A DNA stretch of 37,391 nucleotides from Sandarakinorhabdus sp. (GCA_020693225.1 JAIMJL010000007.1:1-37391); one strand, 5' to 3'; counted from the first letter of the stretch, positions 1 to 8,834 are shown. Program-made: numbers and translations. Notes: generated from the letters alone by a model not told the origin.

Positions 1-1
1 T

Positions 2-604
2 GAAAGCGGATTTCCGTTTGCGCTGTTCGACCGGCTGGCCGATGCGCGCGCGGCGGGCGAGGCGCTATCGCTCGCAACCGATTTTTCCACCGGGCAGACA
101 TGGGAAGGGACGCAGGGCGATTTTGTGCATCGCTATGATCCGCCGTTGCGGCTGATGCTGATCGGCGCCGTGCACATTTCGCAGGCGCTGGTGCCGCTGG
201 CGCTGGGGCTTGGCATCACGCCGCTGGTGGTAGACCCGCGCGGCACCTTTGCCGCCGGCCCGCGCTTTGCCGGCATTGCGGTTGACAATCGCTGGCCGGA
301 TGAGGCGATGGCAGACTGGAGGCCCGACAGCGCCAGCGGCATCGTTGCCCTCACCCACGACCCGAAGCTCGATGATGTGGCATTGGCATCGGCCTTGCGC
401 AGCGATGCGTTTTACATCGCAGCGCTTGGCAGCCGCAAATCCCATGCCGCGCGGTTGCAACGGCTGGAGGCGGAGGGCTTCGAAGCGGACGCACTGTCCC
501 GCATCCGCGGGCCAGCCGGCCTGGATATTGGTGCGGCCAATCCGGCAGAGATCGCCCTTTCGATAGCCGCACAAATGGTGGAAAGTTGGCGCCGGCGGAT
601 ATGA
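2..604 (+). CDS. xdhC: XdhC family protein, C-terminal part (molybdenum hydroxylase maturation)
   Basis: The gene runs in from the left edge, and only about 200 C-terminal residues are present. They match the Rossmann-like C-terminal domain of XdhC/CoxF proteins: a nucleotide-binding strand-loop (LMLIGAVHISQAL), the VVDPRGTFA segment, a VALTHDPKLDD segment and the family hallmark AALGSRKSHAARLQRL, followed by RIRGPAGLDIGAANPAEIALSIAAQ. XdhC proteins bind molybdenum cofactor and help insert the mature, sulfurated form into xanthine dehydrogenase-type enzymes. The stop codon overlaps the next start as ATGA, so the gene is probably translationally coupled to the molybdopterin-binding gene that follows. 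The target enzyme is not in the window. Confidence 0.9.
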   Translation, partial: ESGFPFALFDRLADARAAGEALSLATDFSTGQTWEGTQGDFVHRYDPPLRLMLIGAVHISQALVPLALGLGITPLVVDPRGTFAAGPRFAGIAVDNRWPDEAMADWRPDSASGIVALTHDPKLDDVALASALRSDAFYIAALGSRKSHAARLQRLEAEGFEADALSRIRGPAGLDIGAANPAEIALSIAAQMVESWRRRI

Positions 605-1605
605 TTTTCGGTGAGCGGCGGCTGGCGGACTGCGAAGGGGCCATGTTGGCCCACGCCATCCGGATCGATGGACGGCGGATCGCCAAGGGCACCATTGTTG
701 ACCGTGGCTTGCTCCATCTGGCCGCCCGCGCTGGCGTGGATCGGCTGTGGATTGCCCGGCTCGAAGAAGGCGATGTTCCCGAAGACGAGGCTGCCGCGGC
801 AGTTGCGGCCGGGTTGGCCGGTGCCGGGGTGAATCCGCGCGCACCGGCACACGGGCGGGTCAACCTGCATGCCGACCATAATGGATTGCTGCACTTCCAT
901 CCGGACTCGATCCAGCACGCGAACAGCCGAACCGAGTCCATCGGGATTTCAACCTTGCCGCTGCACACACCGGTTGCGGCGGGCGACATGCTGGCGACGG
1001 TGAAGGTGATGCCCTATGCTGTCCCGGCAGAGGAGGTGGATGCAGCGCGCCATTCCTTGCATGGGCCACTCAAGGTTATGCCCTGGCAGGCCGGCCTGAC
1101 GGCGCGGCTGATCCAGACGATATTGCCCGATACCCAGCCGAAGATGCTGGCAAAGACATCTGCTGTTACGCGCGCGCGGCTGGACCGGCTGGGCATTTCC
1201 ATGACCGAGTCGCCGCCGGTTGCTCATGCTGTGGTGGAGCTTGCGACGGCGCTTGCGGAATCGCACGCCAGCCTGCTGCTGGTCTCGGGGGCCACGGCCA
1301 CATCGGATCGCCGCGATGTTGTTCCGGCTGCCATCGCTGCCGCCGGCGGCAGTGTTACGCGGTTCGGGATGCCGGTTGATCCGGGTAATCTGCTGGTGCT
1401 GGGCCGGCTGGCCGCGTCAGGGCCGGTGGTGATCGGTCTGCCAGGATGCGCCAGAAGCCCCAAGCGCAACGGCCTGGATCTGCTGCTGGAAAGGTTTGCC
1501 GCCGGCTTGCCGATTGCGTCCGGGCATGTCGATCGGATGGGCGTGGGAGGCCTGCTGGATGAAGCGGGACGCGCCGTCCCTTGGGCATGGAGCAATCGGG
1601 CCTGA
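601..1605 (+). CDS. Molybdopterin-binding domain protein (MoCF/MoeA-like)
   Basis: This is a 334-residue protein. The start is taken at the ATG overlapping the xdhC stop (ATGA); an earlier in-frame non-ATG start at 586 is less likely. The N-terminal half (MIFGERRLADCEGAMLAHAI, then KGTIVDRGLLHLAARAGV) is typical of the MoeA-like module found in front of MocA-type nucleotidyltransferases. The C-terminal half is a MoCF_biosynth fold, with LLLVSGATATSDRRDVVPAAI and GMPVDPGNLLVLG segments, then GLPGCARSPKRNG and a terminal MGVGGLLDE. In many alphaproteobacteria this module is fused to the cytidylyltransferase encoded next; here the two are separate and overlap as TGATG. It probably binds molybdopterin during cofactor tailoring for hydroxylases, as its neighbours suggest. 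Confidence 0.85.
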   Translation: MIFGERRLADCEGAMLAHAIRIDGRRIAKGTIVDRGLLHLAARAGVDRLWIARLEEGDVPEDEAAAAVAAGLAGAGVNPRAPAHGRVNLHADHNGLLHFHPDSIQHANSRTESIGISTLPLHTPVAAGDMLATVKVMPYAVPAEEVDAARHSLHGPLKVMPWQAGLTARLIQTILPDTQPKMLAKTSAVTRARLDRLGISMTESPPVAHAVVELATALAESHASLLLVSGATATSDRRDVVPAAIAAAGGSVTRFGMPVDPGNLLVLGRLAASGPVVIGLPGCARSPKRNGLDLLLERFAAGLPIASGHVDRMGVGGLLDEAGRAVPWAWSNRA

Positions 1606-2171
1606 TGCGGATCGGGGCGATCGTGCTGGCGGCCGGGCTGGCGCGGCGGATGGGGCGCAGCAAGCTCGACCTGCAGCTGAATGGCAAGCCCGTGCTGGCG
1701 CACGTGCTTCACGCGGTGGGCGAGGCCGAGCTTCCATTTCTGGTGGTAACAGGCGCCCATGCCGAAGTTACCCGCCGAATTGCCGGCGATGCCTTGCTGG
1801 TAGATGCCGCAGACCATCTGGAAGGTCTTGGAGCCTCGCTTCGGAGCGGGGTGATGGCCGTGCCGGGCGACTGGGACGGGCTGCTCGTGGTGCTGGGAGA
1901 CATGCCGTTCGTGCAGCCGGCAACCTTTCGCGCACTTGCGGGGGCATTGGCTTCCGGGGCGGAAGCGGTTGTCCCTGTGCAAGACGGGCGCTGGGGCAAT
2001 CCGGCCGGATTTTCGCGGGCGCATTTTGCAGCCCTGGCCAAACTCGGCGGCGATAGCGGTGCCCGTGTGCTGCTACGCCGCATCGGCGCGACCGAGCTGG
2101 CCGTGGAGGATGAAGGCATTCATCGCGACATCGATGTCGCCGCCGATCTGCCGGGAGCGGAACTGCAATGA
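1605..2171 (+). CDS. mocA: MocA-like molybdenum cofactor cytidylyltransferase (NTP transferase)
   Basis: This is a 188-residue protein starting at the ATG of the TGATG overlap; an in-frame ATG at 1587 would add six residues. The N-terminal IVLAAGLARRMGRSKLDL is the nucleotide-binding signature of MobA/MocA-type transferases. VVLGDMPFVQPATFRAL carries the metal-binding aspartate, and WGNPAGFSRAHFAAL, GDSGARVLLRR and HRDIDVAADL are characteristic of the MocA/IspD-like branch. MocA transfers CMP from CTP to molybdopterin, forming the dinucleotide cofactor of xanthine and CO dehydrogenase-type enzymes. That fits the adjacent xdhC. GTP versus CTP preference cannot be proved from sequence; the CTP assignment rests on family and context. 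Confidence 0.87.
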   Translation: MRIGAIVLAAGLARRMGRSKLDLQLNGKPVLAHVLHAVGEAELPFLVVTGAHAEVTRRIAGDALLVDAADHLEGLGASLRSGVMAVPGDWDGLLVVLGDMPFVQPATFRALAGALASGAEAVVPVQDGRWGNPAGFSRAHFAALAKLGGDSGARVLLRRIGATELAVEDEGIHRDIDVAADLPGAELQ

Positions 2172-2566
2172 TCTATATCTGGTTGAATGCCTTGCCGATT
2201 TTCGCCGCAACATTGGCGGGCATGGCGGTGAGCTGGCTGTATCATCGGCTTTTCGGCCGGGCCAGCGGCGGGCGAATCACTCCGGGCTATCTGCTGACAG
2301 TGCTGGTCGCGCAGGGCTGGTTTGCAGCCATCCTCGCCGGGGCGCTCATCCTGGCGCCGAAGGAGGCGGGGGTCTGGGTGATGGCGATGGGCAGTGCCAT
2401 CGTCATCTGGATCGGCTTCATCGTGCCCGCGGTGGTGGCAACGGAGCACTATCGTGGTCTTCCGCTTCGAAGCGTAGTGCTGGACAGCCTGTGCTGGCTG
2501 GCGATCATGCTGGCGCAGGTGGTTGTTCTGCAGGCTCTGGGGCTTACGCCGCCGCCAACCGGTTAA
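2168..2566 (+). CDS. Small integral membrane protein, DUF1761-like
   Basis: This 132-residue protein has about four hydrophobic segments (near residues 4-24, 43-66, 70-92 and 105-126). The segment WIGFIVPAVVATEHYRGLPLRSV resembles the conserved core of DUF1761 membrane proteins. The ATG overlaps the mocA stop (ATGA), so it is the last gene of the molybdenum-maturation cluster. Its function is unknown. Co-translation with cofactor genes does not prove a role in molybdenum metabolism, because DUF1761 proteins occur in many contexts. Confidence 0.75.
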   Translation: MIYIWLNALPIFAATLAGMAVSWLYHRLFGRASGGRITPGYLLTVLVAQGWFAAILAGALILAPKEAGVWVMAMGSAIVIWIGFIVPAVVATEHYRGLPLRSVVLDSLCWLAIMLAQVVVLQALGLTPPPTG

Positions 2567-2571
2567 GCAAA

Positions 2572-2603
2572 GCGGGCGCCCACCGTCTCCGGCAGGCGCC
2601 CGC
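2572..2603. terminator. Hairpin between convergent genes, likely rplI operon terminator
   Basis: A perfect 9-bp inverted repeat (GCGGGCGCC at 2572-2580 and GGCGCCCGC at 2595-2603, 14-nt loop) sits in the 56-nt gap between the convergent membrane-protein gene and rplI. On the minus strand the stem is followed by TTTGCTT, a short T-rich stretch that suits intrinsic termination of the ribosomal transcript. On the plus strand only AAATTTC follows, so termination in that direction is less certain. Confidence 0.6.
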
Positions 2604-2622
2604 AAATTTCAGCCGGTGGATG

Positions 2623-3237
2623 TCAGGCCTCGTCGGCAGCCACTTCAGCTGCCACGACCCCATCAGCCTCGGCTTCGTCGGTCGGCAGACCAGGTTCGGC
2701 GGACGGATCGAAGGCTTCGGTGAAGCCCGCTTCCTCGCGCTCGAACATGTCTTGCGTTACATCCACACCCTTGGCTTGCAGCTCGGCCTCTTCCGGAGAC
2801 CGGGCAACGTTCACCTTTGCAGTAACAGTGACTTCCGGGTGCAGCACCAGCTTCACCGTGCTGACGCCGAGCGACTTGATCGGCTTGTCCAGCACGACCG
2901 CCGACTTGGCGACCTTGTGGCCGATGGCATCGAGCGCTTCGGAAATATCGCGCGACGACACCGAGCCATAGAGAGCGCCGGCATTGGACGCCTGCCGGAT
3001 CAGCACCACCGAGGCACCGTCCACGGTCTTTGCCTGCACTTCGGCCGCTTCGCGCTTCTTTGCGTTTTCCGCCTCGATATGCGCGCGCTGGGCTTCGAAC
3101 TTCTTTTTGTTGGCTTCCGTGGCCCGCAGCGCCTTGCCACGCGGCAACAGAAAATTGCGCGCGTAGCCGGGCTTCACACTGACGACTTCGCCGATACGGC
3201 CGAGCTTTTCCACCCGTTCCATGAGGATCACATCCAT
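2623..3237 (-). CDS. rplI: 50S ribosomal protein bL9
   Basis: This is a 204-residue L9 protein. The N-terminal domain MDVILMERVEKLGRIGEVVSVKPGYARNFLLPRGKA is the classic L9 signature that binds 23S rRNA at the base of the L1 stalk. It is followed by the long charged connecting helix (about residues 42-75) and the C-terminal domain (SVSSRDISEAL, KSLGVSTVKLVLHPEVTVTAKVNVARS). The protein is longer than the roughly 150-residue enterobacterial form because of an acidic tail after residue 150, which is usual in alphaproteobacteria. It lies 10 nt downstream of rpsR in the rpsF-rpsR-rplI operon. Confidence 0.98.
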   Translation of the reverse strand: MDVILMERVEKLGRIGEVVSVKPGYARNFLLPRGKALRATEANKKKFEAQRAHIEAENAKKREAAEVQAKTVDGASVVLIRQASNAGALYGSVSSRDISEALDAIGHKVAKSAVVLDKPIKSLGVSTVKLVLHPEVTVTAKVNVARSPEEAELQAKGVDVTQDMFEREEAGFTEAFDPSAEPGLPTDEAEADGVVAAEVAADEA

Positions 3238-3247
3238 CAGACTGCTC

Positions 3248-3472
3248 CTACTTCACGAGATACGGCAGCAGGCCGAGATGGCGGGCCCGCTTGATGGCTT
3301 GCGACAGCTCGCGCTGCTTCTTGGCGGACACCGCCGTGATGCGCGACGGCACGATCTTGCCGCGTTCGGACACGAAGCCCTGCAGCAACCGGATGTCCTT
3401 GTAGTCGATCCGGGGGGCGTTGTTGCCCGAAAAGGGGCAGGACTTGCGCCGACGAAAAAATGGACGACCCAT
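3248..3472 (-). CDS. rpsR: 30S ribosomal protein bS18
   Basis: This 74-residue protein has typical S18 features: [16 protein letters not shown] at the N-terminus, [25 protein letters not shown] in the centre and [17 protein letters not shown] at the end. S18 forms a heterodimer with S6 on the small-subunit platform. Its start overlaps the rpsF stop by one base (TAATG), so S6 and S18 are probably made in coupled, roughly equal amounts. No departure from the family is visible. Confidence 0.98.
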   Translation of the reverse strand: MGRPFFRRRKSCPFSGNNAPRIDYKDIRLLQGFVSERGKIVPSRITAVSAKKQRELSQAIKRARHLGLLPYLVK

Positions 3473-3954
3473 TACCAGGCTCCTTCTTGTGCACGCGGTG
3501 CGCGCTCGGGGCGATCGCCCCGTTCAGGCCGATCACCGCGATCCGGACGCGGGCCCCGATCACCCCGATCACCACGGTCACCACGATCGCCCCTTTCGCC
3601 GCGATCAGGACGGTCGCCACGCTCGCTGCGCTCCGATTTCTTCATCATCGCCGACGGGCCTTCTTCCAGCGCATCCACGCGGATGGTCTGGTAGCGGATC
3701 ACGTCTTCGTTGAGGGCGACCTGGCGCTCGAGCTCCTGCACCGCGGCCGGCGGGCCTTCGATGTTGAGCAGCACATAGTGCGCCTTGCGATTCTTCTTGA
3801 TGCGGTAGGCGATGTTGCGAAGACCCCAATATTCATTGGACTTCACTTCACCACCGAAATCGCTGACAATCTTGCTGAAGGCTTCTGTCAGGCCTTCAAC
3901 CTGCGCGGGTGCCAGATCCTGGCGCGCGAGGTAGACATGCTCGTAACTCGGCAT
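3472..3954 (-). CDS. rpsF: 30S ribosomal protein bS6 with RGD-rich C-terminal tail
   Basis: This is a 160-residue protein. The start is placed at the ATG giving [16 protein letters not shown]; an upstream in-frame extension has no S6 similarity. Residues 1-100 form the S6 core ([52 protein letters not shown]). Residues 108-155 are a low-complexity tail made almost only of R, G, D, E and P, with many RGD/RPD/RPE steps, encoded by an imperfect 9-nt periodic DNA repeat at about 3490-3625. Such tails vary in length among sphingomonads. S6 pairs with S18, which is encoded immediately downstream. The tail is expected to be disordered and its role is unknown. Confidence 0.97.
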   Translation of the reverse strand: MPSYEHVYLARQDLAPAQVEGLTEAFSKIVSDFGGEVKSNEYWGLRNIAYRIKKNRKAHYVLLNIEGPPAAVQELERQVALNEDVIRYQTIRVDALEEGPSAMMKKSERSERGDRPDRGERGDRGDRGDRGDRGPRPDRGDRPERGDRPERAPRAQEGAW

Positions 3955-3983
3955 GATGCGCTTTCTTCTGTCTGCCGATCGGT

Positions 3984-4006
3984 GCCGTGCGCGAATTCGC
4001 AACGGC
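3984..4006 (-). promoter_or_regulatory. Stem-loop in the rpsF leader (possible autoregulatory element)
   Basis: On the minus strand, GCCGT-TGCG, an AATT loop and CGCG-(C)-ACGGC can pair as a nine-pair hairpin with one bulged C. It lies about 30 nt upstream of the rpsF start and downstream of a candidate promoter. S6:S18 complexes autoregulate their operon through leader RNA in several bacterial groups, so a regulatory role is plausible. I could not match the defined S6:S18 leader motif with confidence. Confidence 0.35.
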
Positions 4007-4031
4007 CCTCCGGCTTGCTTCGGGAGCGGGG

Positions 4032-4060
4032 GCCATAGCCGCCAATGCCGCAGAAGGCAA
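4032..4060 (-). promoter_or_regulatory. Candidate sigma-70 promoter of the rpsF-rpsR-rplI operon
   Basis: On the minus strand TTGCCT (4060-4055) and TATGGC (4037-4032) are separated by exactly 17 nt, a housekeeping-type spacing, in the 129-nt gap between gdh and rpsF. The -35 element matches TTGACA at four positions and the -10 element is a weak match. This is inferred from pattern and position only. Confidence 0.35.
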
Positions 4061-4083
4061 GGTGATGCGCAAGCCGATGCCTG

Positions 4084-7000
4084 TTACCGATCTGCCATGG
4101 CGCTTTGTGCGACACTGGCCAGCTGGGCCAGCATCGGCAAAGTAGCCGCCCCGGACTGACGCGCCGCCGCCATGCTCTGCTGCAGCGCCGCAACACCCGC
4201 CGCATGGCTTTGCAGCCAGCCCTCGATTTCCAGCACCGGATCGCCGCCTTGCGGCGTCAGCCGCCGGATGAGATCGAGGCGCATGGCTTCGAACCCGCGC
4301 ACCACCGTGGAGGCGAGCAGCCGCTCCCACCCGTCGGTCGGCACCAGGCTGGCCGCAGCCCCCTTGGCCCAATCGACGCCCAGCGCTTCGCCTAGGCGCG
4401 TGTAAGCCTGCGCGGTGCGCGCCTCATCCAGCGACAGATCGCTGGCCAGCGCCACCAGGCTGCCGGCACCGGCCAGCGCGTGCAGGGTTGAAATCCAGTC
4501 AATCACATCAGCGGGCGCACCGGCCTGCGCCAGACGCTGGCGCACGGCCTCCACCTGGGCGCGCGGCTCCGGCCGCAGCAGGCCATCGACCGCACCCAGC
4601 AGCCGCTTCAGCCCCGGTGCCAGCCGGGTGGAGAGCCTGGCCGGGCTTTCCGCGTCGGTACGGCGCGCCAGATCGCCCACCAGCACCCGTGTGACCAGCG
4701 CCGCTTCTGCGTGCAGTTGCAGGGCAACGCGCGCCGGAACATCAGCGGCATCGATCGCCCGCCACAGCCCGCCCAGATCAAACAGCGTTCGCGCCGAAAC
4801 AAAAGCTGCCGCAACGGTCGGCAAGCTGGCACCCAACTCGGCCGCCAGATCGTGCGCCAGCATCAGCCCACCACGATTGACCAGCAGATTGGCCAGCTTG
4901 GTGGCAATGATTTCCCGGTGCAGTTGATGGCCTTCGATTTCGGCTGCGAACCGCTCCCGCATCGCCGGCGGGAACGCGCGCTCGAGGTCGCCCGAAAGCA
5001 GGGGATCGGCAACAACCGTGGATGATACCAGCGCCTCTTTCAGATCCATTTTCACGTAAGACAGCAACAAAGCGAGTTCGGGCCTGGTCAGCCCCCGGCC
5101 GGCCCTCCGGCGCTCCTCGATCTCGCGCATGCCCGGCAGCCCTTCAACCGCTCGGTCAAGCCGCCCGCTCGCCTCCAGCATCTCCATCAGCCGGGCATGC
5201 GCCGGCAGCGCCTGCACCGCCGACACCTCGGCGACAGACAGCGCCAGCGTCTGCGCCTCATTGTCCCCCAGCACCAGCTCCGCGACTTCATCGGTCATCT
5301 CGGCCAGCACGGCATCGCGTTGCGGCCGGGTGAGCCGACCGCCACGTTCGGCGCTGCCAAGAGCGATCTTGATGTTCACTTCGTGATCGGAGGTGTCCAC
5401 CCCGGCACTGTTGTCGATGAAATCGGTGTTGAGGTGGCCGCCGTTCAGCGCCAGCTCGATCCGTCCGGCCTGCGTCAGCCCCAGGTTGGCGCCTTCGCCC
5501 ACCACTTTCGCGCGCACATCAGCCCCGTTGACGCGAATGGCATCATTGGCGCGGTCCCCCACGTCGGCGTGGCTTTCCGTTGCAGCCTTTACGTATGTGC
5601 CAATCCCGCCAAACCACAGCAGATCGACCCTGGCTTTCAGAATGGCGGTCATCAGCTCCGATGGCGAAACCGTTTCTGCCGCGATATCCAGCATTTCGCG
5701 CACTTCGTGTGACAGCGGAATGGATTTTTGCGAGCGCGGAAACACCCCGCCGCCGGCCGAAATCAGCTTCGGATCATAATCCGCCCAGGAAGAGCGCGGC
5801 AAGGCAAACAGTCGCGCCCGTTCCTTCCAGCTTTTTGCGGCATCGGGTGCGGGATCGAGGAAGATGTGCCGATGATCGAAGGCGGCCACCAGCCGCAGCG
5901 ATTTCGACAGCAGCATTCCGTTGCCGAACACGTCGCCAGACATATCCCCCACGCCGGCAACGGTGACCGGATCGGCCTGCACATTCACGCCCATTTCGGC
6001 GAAATGACGACGCACCGACACCCAGGCGCCGCGAGCGGTAATTCCCATCGCCTTGTGATCATAGCCAACCGAACCGCCGCTGGCGAAGGCATCCGCCAGC
6101 CAGAAGCCGGCCTCTTCGGCAATGGCGTTTGCGGTATCGGAGAAAGTGGCTGTTCCCTTGTCAGCCGCAACCACCAGATAGGGATCGTCGCTGTCGCGGC
6201 GGCGCACGCCGGCTGGCGCCATCACCGATCCATCGGGGGCCAGATTGTCTGTCACTGAAAGCAGCGCGCGGATGAAAACACGATAGCTGCCTTGCCCTTC
6301 GGCCGCCCAGGCATCGCGATTTGCGGTCGGGTCGGGCAGCTGCTTGGGATAGAAACCGCCCTTGGCGCCGGTCGGCACGATCACCGAATTCTTGACGATC
6401 TGCGCCTTCACCAGCCCCAGCACTTCGGTGCGGAAATCATCGCGCCGGTCAGACCAGCGCAGGCCACCGCGGGCGATCGGTCCGCCGCGCAGGTGGATGC
6501 CTTCCACACGTGGCGAATAGACCCAGATTTCCCGCCAGGGCAGCGGCTTCGGCAGGCCCGGCACAATTGCCGAATCCAGCTTGAAAGCCAGCGCCTCCGG
6601 CCCGCCCTGCACAAAGGCATTGGTGCGCAGCATCGCCACCACCACCCCGTGAAACAGCCGCAGGATGCGATCATCGTCGATCGCCTGCACGGCATCGAGC
6701 GCCGCGGCGAAGGCTTCGGCAACAGCCCCCTCCTGCGCCGCAGTGGCTGCAGGATCGTGCCGGGCGCGAAACAGGGCGATCAGCCCGAGCGTCGCCTCGG
6801 TGTTGCGCTTGAGCGCGTCCACAGCTGTCTGGATGCCGTAGGACACGCCGGTTTGCCGGAGATAGCGGAACCAGGCGCGCAGCCAGTTGGCTTCTTCGGC
6901 CGACAGCCCGCAGGCCGGGATCAGCGCGTTGAAAAGATCATTTTCCTGCTGGCCCAGCAGCACCGCCGTCAGCGCCGGGTTCACCACCTGGCAGAAGGGA

Positions 7001-8739
7001 TGCAGATCGTGCAGCGGAGACTGCAGCTCGAGCTTGAAATCGTGGATCCAGCCGATTTCGCCGCCGGCCAGATCATAGGGAACCTCCTCGATCACCCGGA
7101 AGCCGAAATTCTCCAGCATGGGCACCGAATCAGACAGCGGGATGATTTCCCCCAGACGATAGATTTTCAGCCGCACCACCTCCGGGGCATCGTCCACCCG
7201 CTTGGACAGCGAAACATGCCGGTCGGCCGGCGTGGACAGCGCGGTGAGGTGCAAAATATCGGCCGCCGCTTCCTCCGGCGTGAACTCCGACCGATAACCG
7301 GGGCTGAAAGCGCGCCCATGCGTCATGGACAAGCGCGCCGCCCGAATGGCGCCGGCGCGTTCGATCAACGCCAGCTCCAGCTGCTCCTCCCAACCACGAG
7401 TCAGCTGCGTCAGGTGGTCATTCAAGGCCGGCACGTCCAGCGCGTGCTTCACCCCTTCCAGCACATAATGCACCCGCGCCAGGCCCTCGGCACGAATTTC
7501 CACATCATATTTGCCGATCCGGCCGCCGGATTCCGTTTCGAGGAAACGCCCGACCCGCTGGCGAAGATCGGCGGAATAGCTGTCTCGCGGGATATAGACG
7601 AACACCGAGGCCGCCTTGGCGCGCACATCGCTGCGGGCAAAAAGTGCGGGCCGCGGGCGATCGAGCAATGAGAGCAACCCGCTCGCCATTTGCAGCAACT
7701 CGCCGGTTTCGATCTGGAAAAGCTCTTCGCGCGGGAAGGTTTCCAGCACATGGGTCAGCGCCCGTCCGGCATGGCTGCGCGGCTCGAACCCCAGCTGTTC
7801 GGCCACTTCGGCAACCTTGCGGCGGATCAGCGGAACGCGGCGCGGGCTTTCGCGCAGCGCCGCGCTGGCAAACATGCCCAGGAAGTGCGACGCGCCAACC
7901 ACCCGGCCCCCGCTGTCGTAACGGCGCACCGAGATAACATCGAGCGGCACGGTGCGGTGCACCGTGGATCGTTGCGGCGACTTGCCGATCCGAACGGGGT
8001 CCATCGGCATTTCACCGCTATCCGGCGGCACCTGCCAACGCGCGGCATCCCGAAGCAGGCCCAGCTGCTCGGTCCCGTCGGTTGCCCCCAGCAGGGTGAA
8101 GTTGTCCGCTGCCAGCCACTCCAGAAACGCGATGGTTTCCGCCAGCACATGCGGGGCGATCGGCGGCGGCACATCGTTCAGCGCACGGGCTGCCTCCCGC
8201 AGCAGCCGCAGCATCGCCTGCCAATCGGCAACAACGGCACGCACATCCATGTAAACCAGATCCAACTGCTGCGCGATTTCGGCGCGCGTTTTCGCCGGAG
8301 CGCGTTCCGCTTCCATCACGATCAGCGATTCGCGCGGTGCATCAGCTGCCCCGAACGCGGCCACTTCCCCGGCCGCGTTGCGATGCACTTTCAGGATCGG
8401 GTGCAGCAGCCGGGTGATTTCAAGGCCGGCGTTGGACAGCACGGCGGTTGCACTATCGACCAGGAATGGCATGTCATCGGTGATCAGCGCGACCGGCATG
8501 CGCCGGTGGCCGACATCGCCCTCGCCGGCTCCAACGAACAAGGAATGGGTGCCCGGCGCGCGGGTGCGAACCAGATCCCATGCCATTTGCGCCAGGCGGG
8601 AGCGGCCCTCCTCGGCGAGGCCATCCAGTTCTCCCCCGGGCGCATGAGCAATCAGAATGTTGGCCAGTTCAGCCGCCAGTGGCGCATCCTGCGGGCGAAC
8701 AGTTGCGGGTTTTCGGGCTTCAATGGCCGAACGGGGCAT
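4084..8739 (-). CDS. gdhB: NAD-specific glutamate dehydrogenase, large GDH-180 type
   Basis: This 1,551-residue protein is close to the family's usual length of about 1,600. It catalyses oxidative deamination of glutamate to 2-oxoglutarate with NAD and acts mainly in glutamate catabolism. The N-terminal 700 residues are the regulatory ACT-like and helical segments of the GDH-180 class (for example LITDDMPFLVDSATAVLSNAGLEI, HPFCQVVNPALTAVLLGQQ). The catalytic region follows: RGGLRWSDRRDDFRTEVLGL near residue 755, the substrate-lysine motif TGAKGGFYPK near 790, then a Rossmann-like part and WFGGIGTYVKA and VVGEGANLGLTQAGR near 1050-1110. A helical C-terminal domain ends the protein. The upstream GGACACC stretch can serve as ribosome binding site. 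It stands alone between its own promoter region and rpsF. Confidence 0.95.
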   Translation of the reverse strand: MPRSAIEARKPATVRPQDAPLAAELANILIAHAPGGELDGLAEEGRSRLAQMAWDLVRTRAPGTHSLFVGAGEGDVGHRRMPVALITDDMPFLVDSATAVLSNAGLEITRLLHPILKVHRNAAGEVAAFGAADAPRESLIVMEAERAPAKTRAEIAQQLDLVYMDVRAVVADWQAMLRLLREAARALNDVPPPIAPHVLAETIAFLEWLAADNFTLLGATDGTEQLGLLRDAARWQVPPDSGEMPMDPVRIGKSPQRSTVHRTVPLDVISVRRYDSGGRVVGASHFLGMFASAALRESPRRVPLIRRKVAEVAEQLGFEPRSHAGRALTHVLETFPREELFQIETGELLQMASGLLSLLDRPRPALFARSDVRAKAASVFVYIPRDSYSADLRQRVGRFLETESGGRIGKYDVEIRAEGLARVHYVLEGVKHALDVPALNDHLTQLTRGWEEQLELALIERAGAIRAARLSMTHGRAFSPGYRSEFTPEEAAADILHLTALSTPADRHVSLSKRVDDAPEVVRLKIYRLGEIIPLSDSVPMLENFGFRVIEEVPYDLAGGEIGWIHDFKLELQSPLHDLHPFCQVVNPALTAVLLGQQENDLFNALIPACGLSAEEANWLRAWFRYLRQTGVSYGIQTAVDALKRNTEATLGLIALFRARHDPAATAAQEGAVAEAFAAALDAVQAIDDDRILRLFHGVVVAMLRTNAFVQGGPEALAFKLDSAIVPGLPKPLPWREIWVYSPRVEGIHLRGGPIARGGLRWSDRRDDFRTEVLGLVKAQIVKNSVIVPTGAKGGFYPKQLPDPTANRDAWAAEGQGSYRVFIRALLSVTDNLAPDGSVMAPAGVRRRDSDDPYLVVAADKGTATFSDTANAIAEEAGFWLADAFASGGSVGYDHKAMGITARGAWVSVRRHFAEMGVNVQADPVTVAGVGDMSGDVFGNGMLLSKSLRLVAAFDHRHIFLDPAPDAAKSWKERARLFALPRSSWADYDPKLISAGGGVFPRSQKSIPLSHEVREMLDIAAETVSPSELMTAILKARVDLLWFGGIGTYVKAATESHADVGDRANDAIRVNGADVRAKVVGEGANLGLTQAGRIELALNGGHLNTDFIDNSAGVDTSDHEVNIKIALGSAERGGRLTRPQRDAVLAEMTDEVAELVLGDNEAQTLALSVAEVSAVQALPAHARLMEMLEASGRLDRAVEGLPGMREIEERRRAGRGLTRPELALLLSYVKMDLKEALVSSTVVADPLLSGDLERAFPPAMRERFAAEIEGHQLHREIIATKLANLLVNRGGLMLAHDLAAELGASLPTVAAAFVSARTLFDLGGLWRAIDAADVPARVALQLHAEAALVTRVLVGDLARRTDAESPARLSTRLAPGLKRLLGAVDGLLRPEPRAQVEAVRQRLAQAGAPADVIDWISTLHALAGAGSLVALASDLSLDEARTAQAYTRLGEALGVDWAKGAAASLVPTDGWERLLASTVVRGFEAMRLDLIRRLTPQGGDPVLEIEGWLQSHAAGVAALQQSMAAARQSGAATLPMLAQLASVAQSAMADR

Positions 8740-8792
8740 AGAGGTGTCCTCGCGTCTCGCTCGCGGATGCTTTTGCCCCGCGTTGCGACCAG

Positions 8793-8821
8793 TCTATGCG
8801 CCAGCAAAGGCATTGCTTCAA
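8793..8821 (-). promoter_or_regulatory. Candidate promoter of the glutamate dehydrogenase gene
   Basis: On the minus strand TTGAAG (8821-8816) and CATAGA (8798-8793) are separated by 17 nt, and the -10 element lies about 55 nt upstream of the gdh start codon. The matches to consensus are moderate. Its position directly downstream of the 20-bp tandem repeat supports this being the regulated promoter. Confidence 0.35.
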
Positions 8822-8834
8822 GCAGCGACACGTT

